In this document: piece by piece, positions 7,798-15,740 of the stretch | Layout: each line of letters starts with the position of its first letter | How positions within the stretch are numbered: position 1 is the stretch's first letter | Source of the DNA: Candidatus Eremiobacterota bacterium | GTDB taxonomy: Bacteria > Vulcanimicrobiota > CADAWZ01 > Ess09-12 | Direction: 5' to 3' | Length of the DNA: 50,063 nucleotides | Assembly: GCA_031082125.1 (NCBI GenBank) | Contig: JAVHLM010000002.1 | Location: 303,012 to 353,074 of the forward strand | Notes under the pieces: model-generated | What the model was told of the DNA's origin: nothing | Databases searched by the model: none | What the model saw: only the letters and a program-made list of their open reading frames with translations | Position numbers and translations under genes: made by a program

Positions 7798-8631
7798 CTA
7801 AATGAGGCGGTTGACAGTGAGGCTTTTCTCCAGGCTCAGCTCTTTTCTGTTAAAGGTCCTCACGGTGACGCGGAACTCCCAGGTGATCTCAAAAGTGTTC
7901 CAGCGGTGGGAAAAGGGAGCGTCGGGAGGCGTGGGAAACTCGAAGTTCGCCACAAGGTATCCTGTCTGCTCGTCTTTTATGGAGCTTTCCCTTGTGAGGC
8001 TCCAGATGGTCCTGTCAAGGGTGTATGACTCGTCGAGGGACTTCTCCCTTGCACGGATCTCGAAAGAGATCTCCTCAGGCACCTCCTGGGGGATATATTC
8101 CATGGAAAGAGAGCCGGTGAGGGTTTCACCGGCCATGAGGGAATCCTTTTCAAGCTCAATGCGCATCTTTATGGATTCCTCCTCAAGCACCAGGGCCACG
8201 GGCTCGGGGGGCTTTTCCCGGGGCGCATAGGGAATCACGGTGATGTGCATTTTTTCGATTATGTCGCGGGCCCAGGGGATCGAGACCTGCCCCTTGATGA
8301 AGTAAAGGCACTTGACGACCTCGCTCGCATAGGAGGGAGGCAGGGTGTCGGGGATTCTGAATTCTATCGGGAAGGATGAGGGTGGCGTCCCTTCGGGAAT
8401 ACTTTCGTGCTGCCCTTCGTCCCTGGAAAGCACCACGTGCTGCTCATTGACAAGGGGCATGACCACTGAGCGGGTAATGCTGTTTGCGCCAAGAATTTCT
8501 TCTCCCTGGAGCGACAGTATAATCTTGTCAATGGTGAGCTTTTCCTGCAGGTTGAAATGAATTTTTCCAGTGATATGCTCCCCGGGGCGAAAGATCTGCC
8601 TGTCAAGCTCGATCTCTAGAGTGCTTTTCAT
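7798..8631 (-). CDS. Arrestin-fold (Spo0M-like) protein
   Basis: 277 residues of beta-strand-rich sequence in two similar halves. Residues 1-135 begin with LEIELDRQIFRPGEHITGKI; the second half (about 150-277) has IELEKDSLMAGETLTGSLSM. The recurring pattern of a strand, Pro/Ala-Gly-Glu turn and (T/L)xG is typical of arrestin amino- and carboxy-terminal sandwiches, seen in bacterial Spo0M and eukaryotic arrestin-domain proteins. No signal peptide or catalytic motif; a scaffold or adaptor role is inferred. It lies between the TIM-barrel gene (23 bp upstream) and the DUF4127 gene (17 bp downstream), so co-transcription is likely. Confidence 0.8.
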   Translation of the reverse strand: MKSTLEIELDRQIFRPGEHITGKIHFNLQEKLTIDKIILSLQGEEILGANSITRSVVMPLVNEQHVVLSRDEGQHESIPEGTPPSSFPIEFRIPDTLPPSYASEVVKCLYFIKGQVSIPWARDIIEKMHITVIPYAPREKPPEPVALVLEEESIKMRIELEKDSLMAGETLTGSLSMEYIPQEVPEEISFEIRAREKSLDESYTLDRTIWSLTRESSIKDEQTGYLVANFEFPTPPDAPFSHRWNTFEITWEFRVTVRTFNRKELSLEKSLTVNRLI

Positions 8632-8654
8632 GAGAATGCATCTCTCCTCTGGGC

Positions 8655-9362
8655 TTAGTTGTTGCTGCGAAGAAGCATCCTGTCAATTGCCGTCCTGAAC
8701 TCAGCCGTCACCTCCGCGATGCGCTCCCTCTCCTTACCTGTCACCACGGCCCCTATGGCAATTCCACCGGCTCCTGCCCTGTGGAGATAGGGTATGTCCT
8801 GGGGGGATATCTTTCTCTGCGTCGGTATGAAGACAGGCCTTGAAGCCTTTTTGACAAGGGCGCCGTACAATGCCAGGTCCTTGCCGGAGAGGGGCTTCCC
8901 GTAGCCTTCGGGGTGAATCACCGAGGCCTCGATGATGTCGGTGCCTGCCGCCTCCAGGGAGGGTATGTGGTCAAGCGGGAACGTGTAATCGGTGGCGACC
9001 ACCTTGGAGAACTCCCCGAGGCCGAAAAAGGGGCAGGGGATGTGATGGGCAAAGATGTCCAGGAAATCGAAGCCAAGGGCCGCGAGTTCCGCCATTTCCC
9101 CCAGGGAGGCCACCTCTTCCGCACCGGGCACGATACCGACGGGGATGTCCAGCAACCCGGGAAGCTCCGAGATTTTTGATTTCTCCTGTTCCCAGGTGCC
9201 GAAATGGGTCCCTGAGGCACGGTGGTGGCAGTTCAGGTGCACCTTGATGGCGTCGGCACCGGCTTTCTGCACGGCAAGCGCAGTCCGGGCATCATTTTCA
9301 GGGAGGCTCACAATGAGAGTAAAGCGGGTGGTGATGATCTCCTTGAGGGTGTGATTTTTCAT
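8655..9362 (-). CDS. TIM-barrel phosphate-binding enzyme of unknown specificity
   Basis: 235 residues from ATG 9362, which has AGGAG 7 nt upstream; a 30-codon upstream extension is open but lacks a ribosome site. The chain reads as beta/alpha repeats: TLIVSLP (15-21), AGADAIKVHL (34-43), IPVGIVPG (73-80), FDFLDIF (98-104), GTDIIEAS (140-147), RPVFIPTQ (175-182). It ends with GAGGIAIGAVVTG (197-209), a typical phosphate-binding end of a TIM barrel as in NanE, HisA or geranylgeranylglyceryl-phosphate synthase folds. The substrate is not evident. First gene of the minus-strand cluster. Confidence 0.75.
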   Translation of the reverse strand: MKNHTLKEIITTRFTLIVSLPENDARTALAVQKAGADAIKVHLNCHHRASGTHFGTWEQEKSKISELPGLLDIPVGIVPGAEEVASLGEMAELAALGFDFLDIFAHHIPCPFFGLGEFSKVVATDYTFPLDHIPSLEAAGTDIIEASVIHPEGYGKPLSGKDLALYGALVKKASRPVFIPTQRKISPQDIPYLHRAGAGGIAIGAVVTGKERERIAEVTAEFRTAIDRMLLRSNN

Positions 9363-9958
9363 GGTGGTGCTCCTGTGAGGCCGAAGGCATGGTCTGAAGT
9401 ATCCACAACTATTTCTTCCTGGGGGTGAAAAATCCTTTTGAGAGCAGCACATCCTGGAGCCTGGAGCCCCGGCCGGTGCGCATAATCCCCTCCATTCCGA
9501 ATTCTGATTTCGCGGGAAGGTTGAATTGATAAATCTGTTTTTTTATGATAGAATATTTGTGTGGTAAGTGAGGTGCCTGCAATGGCGCCGGGGAGATGAC
9601 AAAAGAAAGAAAAGGATGCCACAGAGGGACTCTGGGGGACTTACGGGTTTTTGTGATTCTGATGAGACGCATCTGTCATTGATGGGACGGGAAAGATAAT
9701 CCTATGCCGGAGCAGTCCGGGGCACCTTCAATGCGGTGCTGCGGAAGCGGCAGGAGAATACTCTATGCCATCAGTGCCCCCCCGGGTACCGCCTGCACCC
9801 TCTTTCGGAGTTGTTTCCCTCAGAGCAATGTTCCATGAAGATTATACGGATTGAAATGCCGAGAAAGGATTTTTGCACGGAAGGGATAATATACTACTCT
9901 AGGAGTGCAGTAAAGCAGGCAGGAAACCGTAAGAAATAAGACAACAGGCGGTGCATTT
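9363..9958. other. 596-bp intergenic region with a plus-strand promoter and long leader
   Basis: No gene is supported here. Open frames on either strand are short, lack ribosome sites and have no recognisable similarity. A promoter at 9526-9554 would give the downstream GGDEF gene a leader of about 400 nt. I looked for a cyclic-di-GMP riboswitch (GEMM core GGCAAACC and GACGCAAAGC) and did not find it. Confidence 0.5.
9526..9554 (+). promoter_or_regulatory. Sigma-70 type promoter, possible leader of the GGDEF gene
   Basis: TTGATA (9526-9531), a 17-nt spacer and TAGAAT (9549-9554). Predicted start near 9561, about 400 nt before the TTG start at 9959. Confidence 0.6.
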
Positions 9959-12388
9959 TTGGAGCAGACTCCTCAGCAAGGAAAAAGTTACACCTTAGTA
10001 TTGACGGTACTGGTGTTTGTTGCATTGTACTTCATTCTGCGTGATTTCTCATGGACGCAAGAGAGGAACATGGGTGTTCTTCTTTTTGGCATTGCTGCAA
10101 TACTTATTGAGCTCTATGCCGTGGAAGTTCCTTATTATGGTTACGCGAGCCTTGGGTTCTGCATCTATTTCTGCTGTATCATAAACCCTCTCCTGGGATG
10201 GCAGGTGGCCTGCGTCATCGCCCCCATCGCGCTCCTTGCAAGAACGCTCATTATCAACAGGCAGCCATGGTGGTACCGCATCAGCGATTTTTCATCAACC
10301 CTTGCCATGACCATGGCGGCCGCCTATGCCTTCAGAATCATCTATCAAGTCCTTGATAAGTCCGAGACTATGATACAGGCCCAATTAAAAGGCGAAGTGA
10401 CGCTGGTATTCTTTGTCGCCATGATTGCCAGCGCTGGCGCCTATTTTCTCGTGGATTTCATCATTGCCACCACCTCGGCAGGCCTTCTGAACGAATCCTT
10501 TCAGAAGACCTGGCATACTGTGCGAAACAAGATAAGGCTCTTCAACGTGATCCTCTTCCCTCTCGGCGTCATCACCTTTTACACTTATCGAGTTTCTCCC
10601 TGGGCGCTCCTGTTTCTTATCCCCCCTCTTGCGGGCCTCCGTCACACCCTCAAGCTGTTCATGGACGAGCTGGTCCTTCTGAACCAGGAAGAGCTTGAGC
10701 TCTCCCTCAAGAACACCCAGAACGATCTTCTCGAGATAAAGTCCAAGAATGAGCAGATCACCGAGGATCTCCAGAAAAAGGTGGACGAGCTCTCCATCGT
10801 CTATGAGATGGGTAAAGCCCTCGGCGCGAGCATCAACCTCGACGGCACCCTGGACATCATCATATCAATGATAAGAAAGCTCATCGTCTACCAGAGCTGC
10901 GTGATCTTTCTATTGGAGAAAGGAAATCTCACCCCTGCCAAGTTCATTACCCCCTACAAGGAGCTCCTGGCCCTCTCGCCCCTCCTGCAGCTTGAGGAGA
11001 CCATTGTGAACCTTGTGGTGCAGAACCGGAAGCCCCTGCTGGTGCCTGACATGCAGACCGTGAACGAGCAGAGGATTTTCAAAGACGAGAAGTGCATCAT
11101 GTGCGTTCCCCTTATCATCAAGGAGCGCATCATAGGCGTCATCTACGTGGGGACCACCAAGCAGGGAACCTACAACGAGGATCACCTCAACATTCTCTCG
11201 ATCCTTGGGAACCAGACGGCAATAGCCATTGAATCGGCGCAGCTCCACGAGGACAAGGAGCAGTCCCTGATGATGACAAGGAGTGTCAACGAGAAGCTTG
11301 AAAAGACCGTCCGCCAGCTCTCGGCCCTCAACGAGCTCGGCAAATCCCTGGGCAGCAGCCTCAAGATGGATGACACCCTTAATTTCATAGGCGAAAAAAT
11401 GAAGCATATCATAGATTTTCAAAGCTTCATCATTTTCACCGTAAAGAAGGATGTGGAGGTGGAGCTCATTCCGCAGCGCTGCGTGAGCCCCTATGCCGAG
11501 CTTTTCAAGAATATCACCATCAAGGTTTCTGAAGGAGTCCTCGGGTGGGTCGTGTCGCAGAAGAAGCCCCTTCTGCTTGAAGACACAAGGGAGTCAAGGC
11601 TCCCCAACGTGGTGGAGCACGAGCGGTCGGCCATTATCGTGCCGATGATCGTGGAGAATGATGTCATCGGGGCCTTCTATGTGGGGAATGCCCAGCCCCA
11701 TTATTATGACGAGGAGAGCCTCAAGCTGGTTTCGACGGTCACCTACCAGACCGCCATGGCAATCAAGAACGCCGAGCTCTTCGAGAGAACCATCGCCCTT
11801 GCCATCACCGACGGTGTCACGGGCCTGTACACTCACCGTTATTTCCAGGAGCGCATCCTGGAGGCCTGCAAGGAATATGAAAGGACCCTCAAGTGCTTCT
11901 CCCTTATCATGCTGGATACGGATCATTTCAAGCAGTATAATGATACGCTGGGCCATCCTGAAGGCGACAAGCTGCTCCGTGAGATCGCGGCTCTGATAAA
12001 GAGCTATACCAGAGATAGCGATCTTGTGTGCCGGTATGGCGGTGACGAATTCTCCGTCATTCTCAAGGAGTCTGACAAGGCCAATGCCATCAAGACGGCG
12101 CAGAGAATAAGGGAGGCCTTCCAGTTCCGCTTCCATACTTACAAAGTCAAGGTGACGGCAAGCATCGGCGTGTCAAGTTTCCCTGAAGACGCCACCACGA
12201 AGGTTGATCTGGTCACGGCAGCAGATGCGGCACTCTATAAATCTAAAAAGGGCGGGAGGAATTCCGTCAATTTCGCTCCATCCCTCAAACAGATGCCGCC
12301 GCAGCAGCCGGGGCCGGGAGCATCGTCATCAACGCTTATGGGTGCCAAGAAGAATGTGCCTTCGGCCCTTACGCCAAAGCCGATATAG
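9959..12388 (+). CDS. Membrane-bound GAF-GAF-GGDEF diguanylate cyclase
   Basis: 809 residues. An amino-terminal region (about 10-225) has six or more hydrophobic segments, then comes a coiled coil (about 230-285). Two GAF domains follow (about 290-430 and 465-605), each introduced by the same pattern (ELSIVYEMGKALGAS, QLSALNELGKSLGSS), so one probably arose by duplication. A GGDEF domain covers about 610-770. The active-site loop RYGGDEF (Gly694-Phe698) is intact, and the product-inhibition I-site RDSD is at 685-688, exactly five residues before GGDEF. It should make cyclic di-GMP from two GTP in response to membrane and small-molecule signals. The TTG start is the first available codon; its ribosome site is weak (GGCGGTG). 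Confidence 0.9.
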   Translation: MEQTPQQGKSYTLVLTVLVFVALYFILRDFSWTQERNMGVLLFGIAAILIELYAVEVPYYGYASLGFCIYFCCIINPLLGWQVACVIAPIALLARTLIINRQPWWYRISDFSSTLAMTMAAAYAFRIIYQVLDKSETMIQAQLKGEVTLVFFVAMIASAGAYFLVDFIIATTSAGLLNESFQKTWHTVRNKIRLFNVILFPLGVITFYTYRVSPWALLFLIPPLAGLRHTLKLFMDELVLLNQEELELSLKNTQNDLLEIKSKNEQITEDLQKKVDELSIVYEMGKALGASINLDGTLDIIISMIRKLIVYQSCVIFLLEKGNLTPAKFITPYKELLALSPLLQLEETIVNLVVQNRKPLLVPDMQTVNEQRIFKDEKCIMCVPLIIKERIIGVIYVGTTKQGTYNEDHLNILSILGNQTAIAIESAQLHEDKEQSLMMTRSVNEKLEKTVRQLSALNELGKSLGSSLKMDDTLNFIGEKMKHIIDFQSFIIFTVKKDVEVELIPQRCVSPYAELFKNITIKVSEGVLGWVVSQKKPLLLEDTRESRLPNVVEHERSAIIVPMIVENDVIGAFYVGNAQPHYYDEESLKLVSTVTYQTAMAIKNAELFERTIALAITDGVTGLYTHRYFQERILEACKEYERTLKCFSLIMLDTDHFKQYNDTLGHPEGDKLLREIAALIKSYTRDSDLVCRYGGDEFSVILKESDKANAIKTAQRIREAFQFRFHTYKVKVTASIGVSSFPEDATTKVDLVTAADAALYKSKKGGRNSVNFAPSLKQMPPQQPGPGASSSTLMGAKKNVPSALTPKPI

Positions 12389-12481
12389 CACGCCATGCAA
12401 TAGTCAGTGCTTGATGAGCCTTGTGTATGCAGGGCTCTTTGCTCTTTATACTCAAGAGCATACCAGACGACATCATTGAAA

Positions 12482-12508
12482 ATGCAGAATTACTCATCAA
12501 TTCTGCAT
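12482..12508. repeat. 10-bp perfect inverted repeat upstream of the response regulator
   Basis: ATGCAGAATT (12482-12491), a 7-nt loop and AATTCTGCAT (12499-12508). No T-tract follows on either strand, so it is not a normal terminator. It ends 72 bp before the response-regulator start and could be an operator for autoregulation or an mRNA hairpin. Confidence 0.55.
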
Positions 12509-12580
12509 CTCTCAGAGGAGGGATCACGTAATTTTCAATGTGCGTCAGTATATCCGAGATGAGCATCAAGGAGGGGACCT

Positions 12581-13285
12581 ATGAACGGGAGAATACTGGT
12601 CGTTGATGACGAAGAGGCCATTGTGGAGTTTGTAGAAATCAACCTTGTGCGGGCCGGATACGAGGTGATCAAGGCCTTCAACGGGAATGACGCGCTGCAT
12701 CTCCTGAAGGAGAAATCTCCCGACCTTGTGGTGCTTGATGTGATGCTTCCCGACATCGACGGCTTTGAGGTCCTCAAGTCGGCCCGGAGCATTTCCGGCG
12801 TCCCTGTCATCATGCTTACGGCCAGGAGTGAGGATATGGACAAGATTGCAGGCCTTGAGCTGGGAGCCGATGACTACATGGTGAAGCCCTTTAATCCCTG
12901 GGAGCTCATTGCCCGTATCCAGGCGATTTTCCGGAGGCTCTCGCCAGCCCGGGAGGCTGAGGCGCAGAAAGTCGCTTTTGGCGATATGACCATTGATCCC
13001 CTGGGAAGGAAGGTGTGGAAAAAAGGTAACCTTATTGAGCTCACCCCGCGGGAATACGATCTTCTCCTGCTGTTTTCCGGCCATCCCGGAAGGATCTTCA
13101 CCCGGGAGGAGGTGCGCAAGATGATATGGGGACACGAATTTATCGAGGAGCGGAGCATTGACGTCCATATCAGGCGCCTGAGGGACAAGATAGAGGACAA
13201 CCCCATGGATCCCACCTACATCCTCACCATATGGGGCGTCGGTTACAAGTCTAATCCGCGCTTTGAAGAGAAAGCCCGTAAATAG
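12581..13285 (+). CDS. OmpR/PhoB-family response regulator
   Basis: 234 residues. The receiver domain (about 1-118) has the acidic pocket DDEE (9-12), phosphoacceptor Asp53 in VVLDVMLPD, a conserved Thr in MLTAR and Lys in VKPF. The winged-helix DNA-binding domain (about 130-228) has ELTPREYDLLLL, the RSIDVHIRRLRDKIE recognition helix and the GVGYK wing. ATG follows AAGGAGG by 7 nt. It forms an operon with the histidine kinase starting 17 bp downstream and presumably is phosphorylated by it. Targets are unknown; the inverted repeat at 12482-12508 may be one. Confidence 0.95.
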   Translation: MNGRILVVDDEEAIVEFVEINLVRAGYEVIKAFNGNDALHLLKEKSPDLVVLDVMLPDIDGFEVLKSARSISGVPVIMLTARSEDMDKIAGLELGADDYMVKPFNPWELIARIQAIFRRLSPAREAEAQKVAFGDMTIDPLGRKVWKKGNLIELTPREYDLLLLFSGHPGRIFTREEVRKMIWGHEFIEERSIDVHIRRLRDKIEDNPMDPTYILTIWGVGYKSNPRFEEKARK

Positions 13286-13302
13286 GTGAGTGGGGGGGCA
13301 GT

Positions 13303-14715
13303 GTGAACAATATCAGAACCAGGCTCTTCCTCACCTACTTCCTTCTTATCCTTTTCACCATCGGTCTCATGGGGACTCTTTTCTATGTCCTTACGAAGGA
13401 GCACCTGCTCAAGAGCAAGGATTCGTATCTGGAAAATGCCGCCGAGTTCTTCCTGAAATTCATCACCCCCTCCGTCAGCAAGGAAGAGGACCTCGGCCCT
13501 GCCACGAGGTTTTTTATCCGGCAGTGCTGGGAGCACATGGACTACCAGCTCCAGGTGATAGACCGCAACGGCGATATCATATCCGATTCAAGCGGGATGC
13601 CGCCCTTCCCCGGGAAGGGGGAAAAGCGGTTCCTCATCGCCCTCAGGGGAAAGCCCTCCTCGTGGACGGAAAAAATCAACGAGGAGCAGCTCCTCGCGAG
13701 GTGTGTTCCCATCAAGATAAGAGGGGAGATTATTGGTGCAGCGAAGCTCTCCATCTCTCTTGAAGAGTTTGACGCCATGTTTGCGGTGCTGAAAAGGGAT
13801 TTCTTTCTCACCTTCTTTCTCTCCCTCTGCGCCGCCCTGGGTATGGCGCTTCTTTTCATAAGGACCCTCATGCGGCCTGTGGCCCGGATAAGGGACACGG
13901 CAAGGCGGATAGCGAGAGGAGATCTCACAAGCCGAGTAAATTATAAGAGCTCAGATGAGCTCGGGGACCTGAGCATGACCATCAACTTCATGGCTGAGGA
14001 GCTCAGGAAGCTGGAACAGGCCCGCTCGGAGTTTCTCGGGAATGTCTCCCATGAGCTCAAGACTCCCCTTACCATCATCAAGGGCTTTGTCATCACCCTC
14101 CTGGGCTCCCCCGATCTCAACAAGGAGTGGGTGCGGTCCCTTGAGATGATAAACAGGGAGGCGGACAGGCTTACGCGGCTTGTGAACGAGCTCCTGGAGC
14201 TCACCAGGCTCAGGAGCGGCAGGGTGGAGCTTCATCTGTTAACCTGCGAGGCAAGGGAGCTCTTCACCAGTGTTCAGGCGCAGATGGAGCCGAAATCCGA
14301 AGCCCTGGGGGTAGCGCTCAGGATGGAGTGCGTCGAAACCGTTCCAAGGCTCTTTATTGATCCCGACAGGTTCAAGGAAGTGCTTATCAACCTTATTGAC
14401 AATGCCCTCAAGTACACTCCGAAGGGAGGCACCGTTGAGGTGAGCGCCCTGGTCCGCCACGAGGCATTTCAGGTGGTGGTGAAGGATAACGGCCCCGGGA
14501 TTTCAGAAGATGAGATCCCCTATATTTTTGAGCGCTTTTTCCGGGGGAGTGCCCGTAATCAGAAAGTGGAAGGCACAGGCCTTGGCCTTGCCATCGTGAA
14601 AGAGATAGTGGCAGCCCACGGAGGAGATATCAAGGTCGAGAGCAAGACCGGTGTGGGCACAATATTCATGGTGACTCTCCCCTTCAGGAGTCCAGGGACT
14701 CTGGGGGATAAATAA
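13303..14715 (+). CDS. Membrane sensor histidine kinase (PhoR/ResE-like)
   Basis: 470 residues. First membrane helix at about 8-29, an extracytoplasmic sensor of about 135 residues, second helix about 165-186, then HAMP (about 187-240). HisKA has phospho-acceptor His250 in NVSHELKTP. The ATPase domain has the N-box NLIDNALKYTP (around 363-373), G1 DNGPGIS and G2 GTGLGLAIVKE. GTG 13303 follows a purine-rich GGGGGGCA. It autophosphorylates and passes phosphate to the upstream regulator. The sensor domain shows no family I recognise. A bidirectional terminator begins right after the stop. Confidence 0.95.
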   Translation: MNNIRTRLFLTYFLLILFTIGLMGTLFYVLTKEHLLKSKDSYLENAAEFFLKFITPSVSKEEDLGPATRFFIRQCWEHMDYQLQVIDRNGDIISDSSGMPPFPGKGEKRFLIALRGKPSSWTEKINEEQLLARCVPIKIRGEIIGAAKLSISLEEFDAMFAVLKRDFFLTFFLSLCAALGMALLFIRTLMRPVARIRDTARRIARGDLTSRVNYKSSDELGDLSMTINFMAEELRKLEQARSEFLGNVSHELKTPLTIIKGFVITLLGSPDLNKEWVRSLEMINREADRLTRLVNELLELTRLRSGRVELHLLTCEARELFTSVQAQMEPKSEALGVALRMECVETVPRLFIDPDRFKEVLINLIDNALKYTPKGGTVEVSALVRHEAFQVVVKDNGPGISEDEIPYIFERFFRGSARNQKVEGTGLGLAIVKEIVAAHGGDIKVESKTGVGTIFMVTLPFRSPGTLGDK

Positions 14716-14716
14716 A

Positions 14717-14738
14717 AAGAGGGGATTGCTCCCCTCTT
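14717..14738. terminator. Bidirectional terminator between the kinase and HU genes
   Basis: AAGAGGGG (14717-14724), a 6-nt loop and CCCCTCTT (14731-14738). On the minus strand the stem is followed by TTTTTATTTA, giving HU a good terminator. On the plus strand the tail is short (TTGG), so it is weaker there. Confidence 0.8.
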
Positions 14739-14760
14739 GGCTACTGGCTTCTTCCGCTAC

Positions 14761-15063
14761 TTACTGTACGGCGTCTTTGAGGGCTTTTCCAGCTTTGAAG
14801 GCCGGTACGTTGCGGGCCTTGATCTGGATCTTGCCGCCAGTTCTGGGGTTTCTGCCGGTGCGGGCTGCACGATGTCTTACCTCAAAGTTCCCGTAGGGGA
14901 TGAGGCGTACAATCATGTTCTTTTTGAGGGCATCTCTGATGGTCTTCCAGAAGGCATCGATTGTGAGTTCGGTGTCCTTCTTTGAGAGCTTGGTGTGCTT
15001 CGCGATGCTCTCGATTATCTCTTTCTTGCCCTGCACCTTCGCTTTTCCTTTGACCGGGGTCAT
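14761..15063 (-). CDS. hup: HU-family DNA-binding protein
   Basis: 100 residues from ATG 15063, with GGAG 9 nt upstream; a longer frame to 15105 is less likely. The HU/IHF fold is clear: an amino-terminal helix pair (KKEIIESIAKHTKLSKKDTELTIDAFW), strands with IPYGNFEVRHRAARTGRNPRTG, and the Lys-rich carboxy-terminal helix (VPAFKAGKALKDAV). The DNA-intercalating arm RTGRNPRTG has the conserved Pro. It carries a short basic extension (MTPVKGKAKVQG) before the usual first helix. It bends and compacts DNA as a nucleoid protein. A palindrome like an SOS box overlaps the candidate promoter. Confidence 0.95.
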   Translation of the reverse strand: MTPVKGKAKVQGKKEIIESIAKHTKLSKKDTELTIDAFWKTIRDALKKNMIVRLIPYGNFEVRHRAARTGRNPRTGGKIQIKARNVPAFKAGKALKDAVQ

Positions 15064-15085
15064 TTCACTCCACTCCTTCCAATGA

Positions 15086-15112
15086 TTTATACTTTTGACG
15101 AACATTTGTTCT
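15086..15112 (-). promoter_or_regulatory. Candidate HU promoter -10 with an SOS-box-like palindrome
   Basis: CGAACATTTGTTCT (15099-15112) contains the perfect palindrome GAACA-TT-TGTTC and matches the Gram-positive LexA consensus CGAACRNRYGTTYC at 12 of 14 positions. On the minus strand TATAAA (15086-15091) lies just downstream as a possible -10, and the palindrome would cover the -10/-35 spacer. LexA binding is inference from one site. Confidence 0.4.
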
Positions 15113-15232
15113 TTGTATGAAAAGGAAACTCCTTCTTTTTATGAAAAAGAAATAAAAATTTTTTTACAGGAGAAGGGAAGGAGGATTGAGGGAAGCCTTT
15201 TTCTTATATGAGGTATCAAAAGAATATGTCAC

Positions 15233-15637
15233 TCACCTGAAAAGCCTTCTCAGGTTGAGATGCCTTGTGAAATACCACAGGACCACGCTCACGATGAGGA
15301 GCCCGCAGAAGCCGAATACAAAGGTGGGGCCATAGTCTTTCTTGGGGCCCTCCGGGAGCGGTGAGGGAGAAGGAGTGGGCGTTATGACGCCAGGGGGTTC
15401 GGGAGTCGGCTCAGAGCCTCCGCCTCCACCCTGAAAGCCTGGGCCCCCGCTTTCGGTCGGGGGGGCTTCCACTGTTTCGCCGGGCAGGGTGGGGGTGGGC
15501 GAAGCGACGATCTCCTTGGTTCTGAGGTTTACGGGAGGCACCTTGGGGCGGTGGGCAGAGAATGAGAAGACCTCCCCGGGTATGAGGGCGATCAGGAGCA
15601 GGGAGAGGACGAAGACAAGGGAACGGGTTATTCGCAT
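15233..15637 (-). CDS. Small secreted or membrane protein with Pro-rich linker, last gene of the pilus operon
   Basis: 134 residues from the ATG at 15637 (GGTGG about 9 nt upstream); a frame to 15781 exists but would overlap the upstream gene and precede the signal peptide. Features: an amino-terminal signal or anchor (MRITRSLVFVLSLLLIALIPG), a Pro/Thr/Gly-rich middle with PTPTLPG, PTPEPPG and PTPSPSPLP, a membrane helix near 105-127 and a basic tail. No family recognised. Position suggests a pilus or secretion accessory protein; a hairpin separates it from the preceding gene. Confidence 0.65.
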   Translation of the reverse strand: MRITRSLVFVLSLLLIALIPGEVFSFSAHRPKVPPVNLRTKEIVASPTPTLPGETVEAPPTESGGPGFQGGGGGSEPTPEPPGVITPTPSPSPLPEGPKKDYGPTFVFGFCGLLIVSVVLWYFTRHLNLRRLFR

Positions 15638-15672
15638 CTCTATCCACCAGAATATTCTTTTCACTGATATTA

Positions 15673-15724
15673 TACGATAAGCGCAGAATTCCTTCAACAC
15701 CCCGGAGGCTCTGCGCTTATCGTA
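15673..15724. repeat. 15-bp perfect inverted repeat in the pilus operon
   Basis: TACGATAAGCGCAGA (15673-15687) and its exact complement (15710-15724) are separated by 22 nt. It lies 17 bp after the stop of the large prepilin-like gene and before the 134-residue gene. There is no U-tract on the minus strand, so it may work as an mRNA-stabilising or attenuating hairpin, or be a repetitive extragenic element. Confidence 0.75.
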
Positions 15725-15740
15725 AACACGGGAGAAAGTG

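Noticed and set aside
9359-9672. Two 87-codon minus-strand ORFs upstream of the TIM-barrel gene
   Set aside because: No ribosome site, no recognisable features, and one overlaps the ribosome site of the real gene.
9555-9958. Cyclic-di-GMP riboswitch before the GGDEF gene
   Set aside because: The long leader invites it, but the conserved GEMM core sequences are absent.
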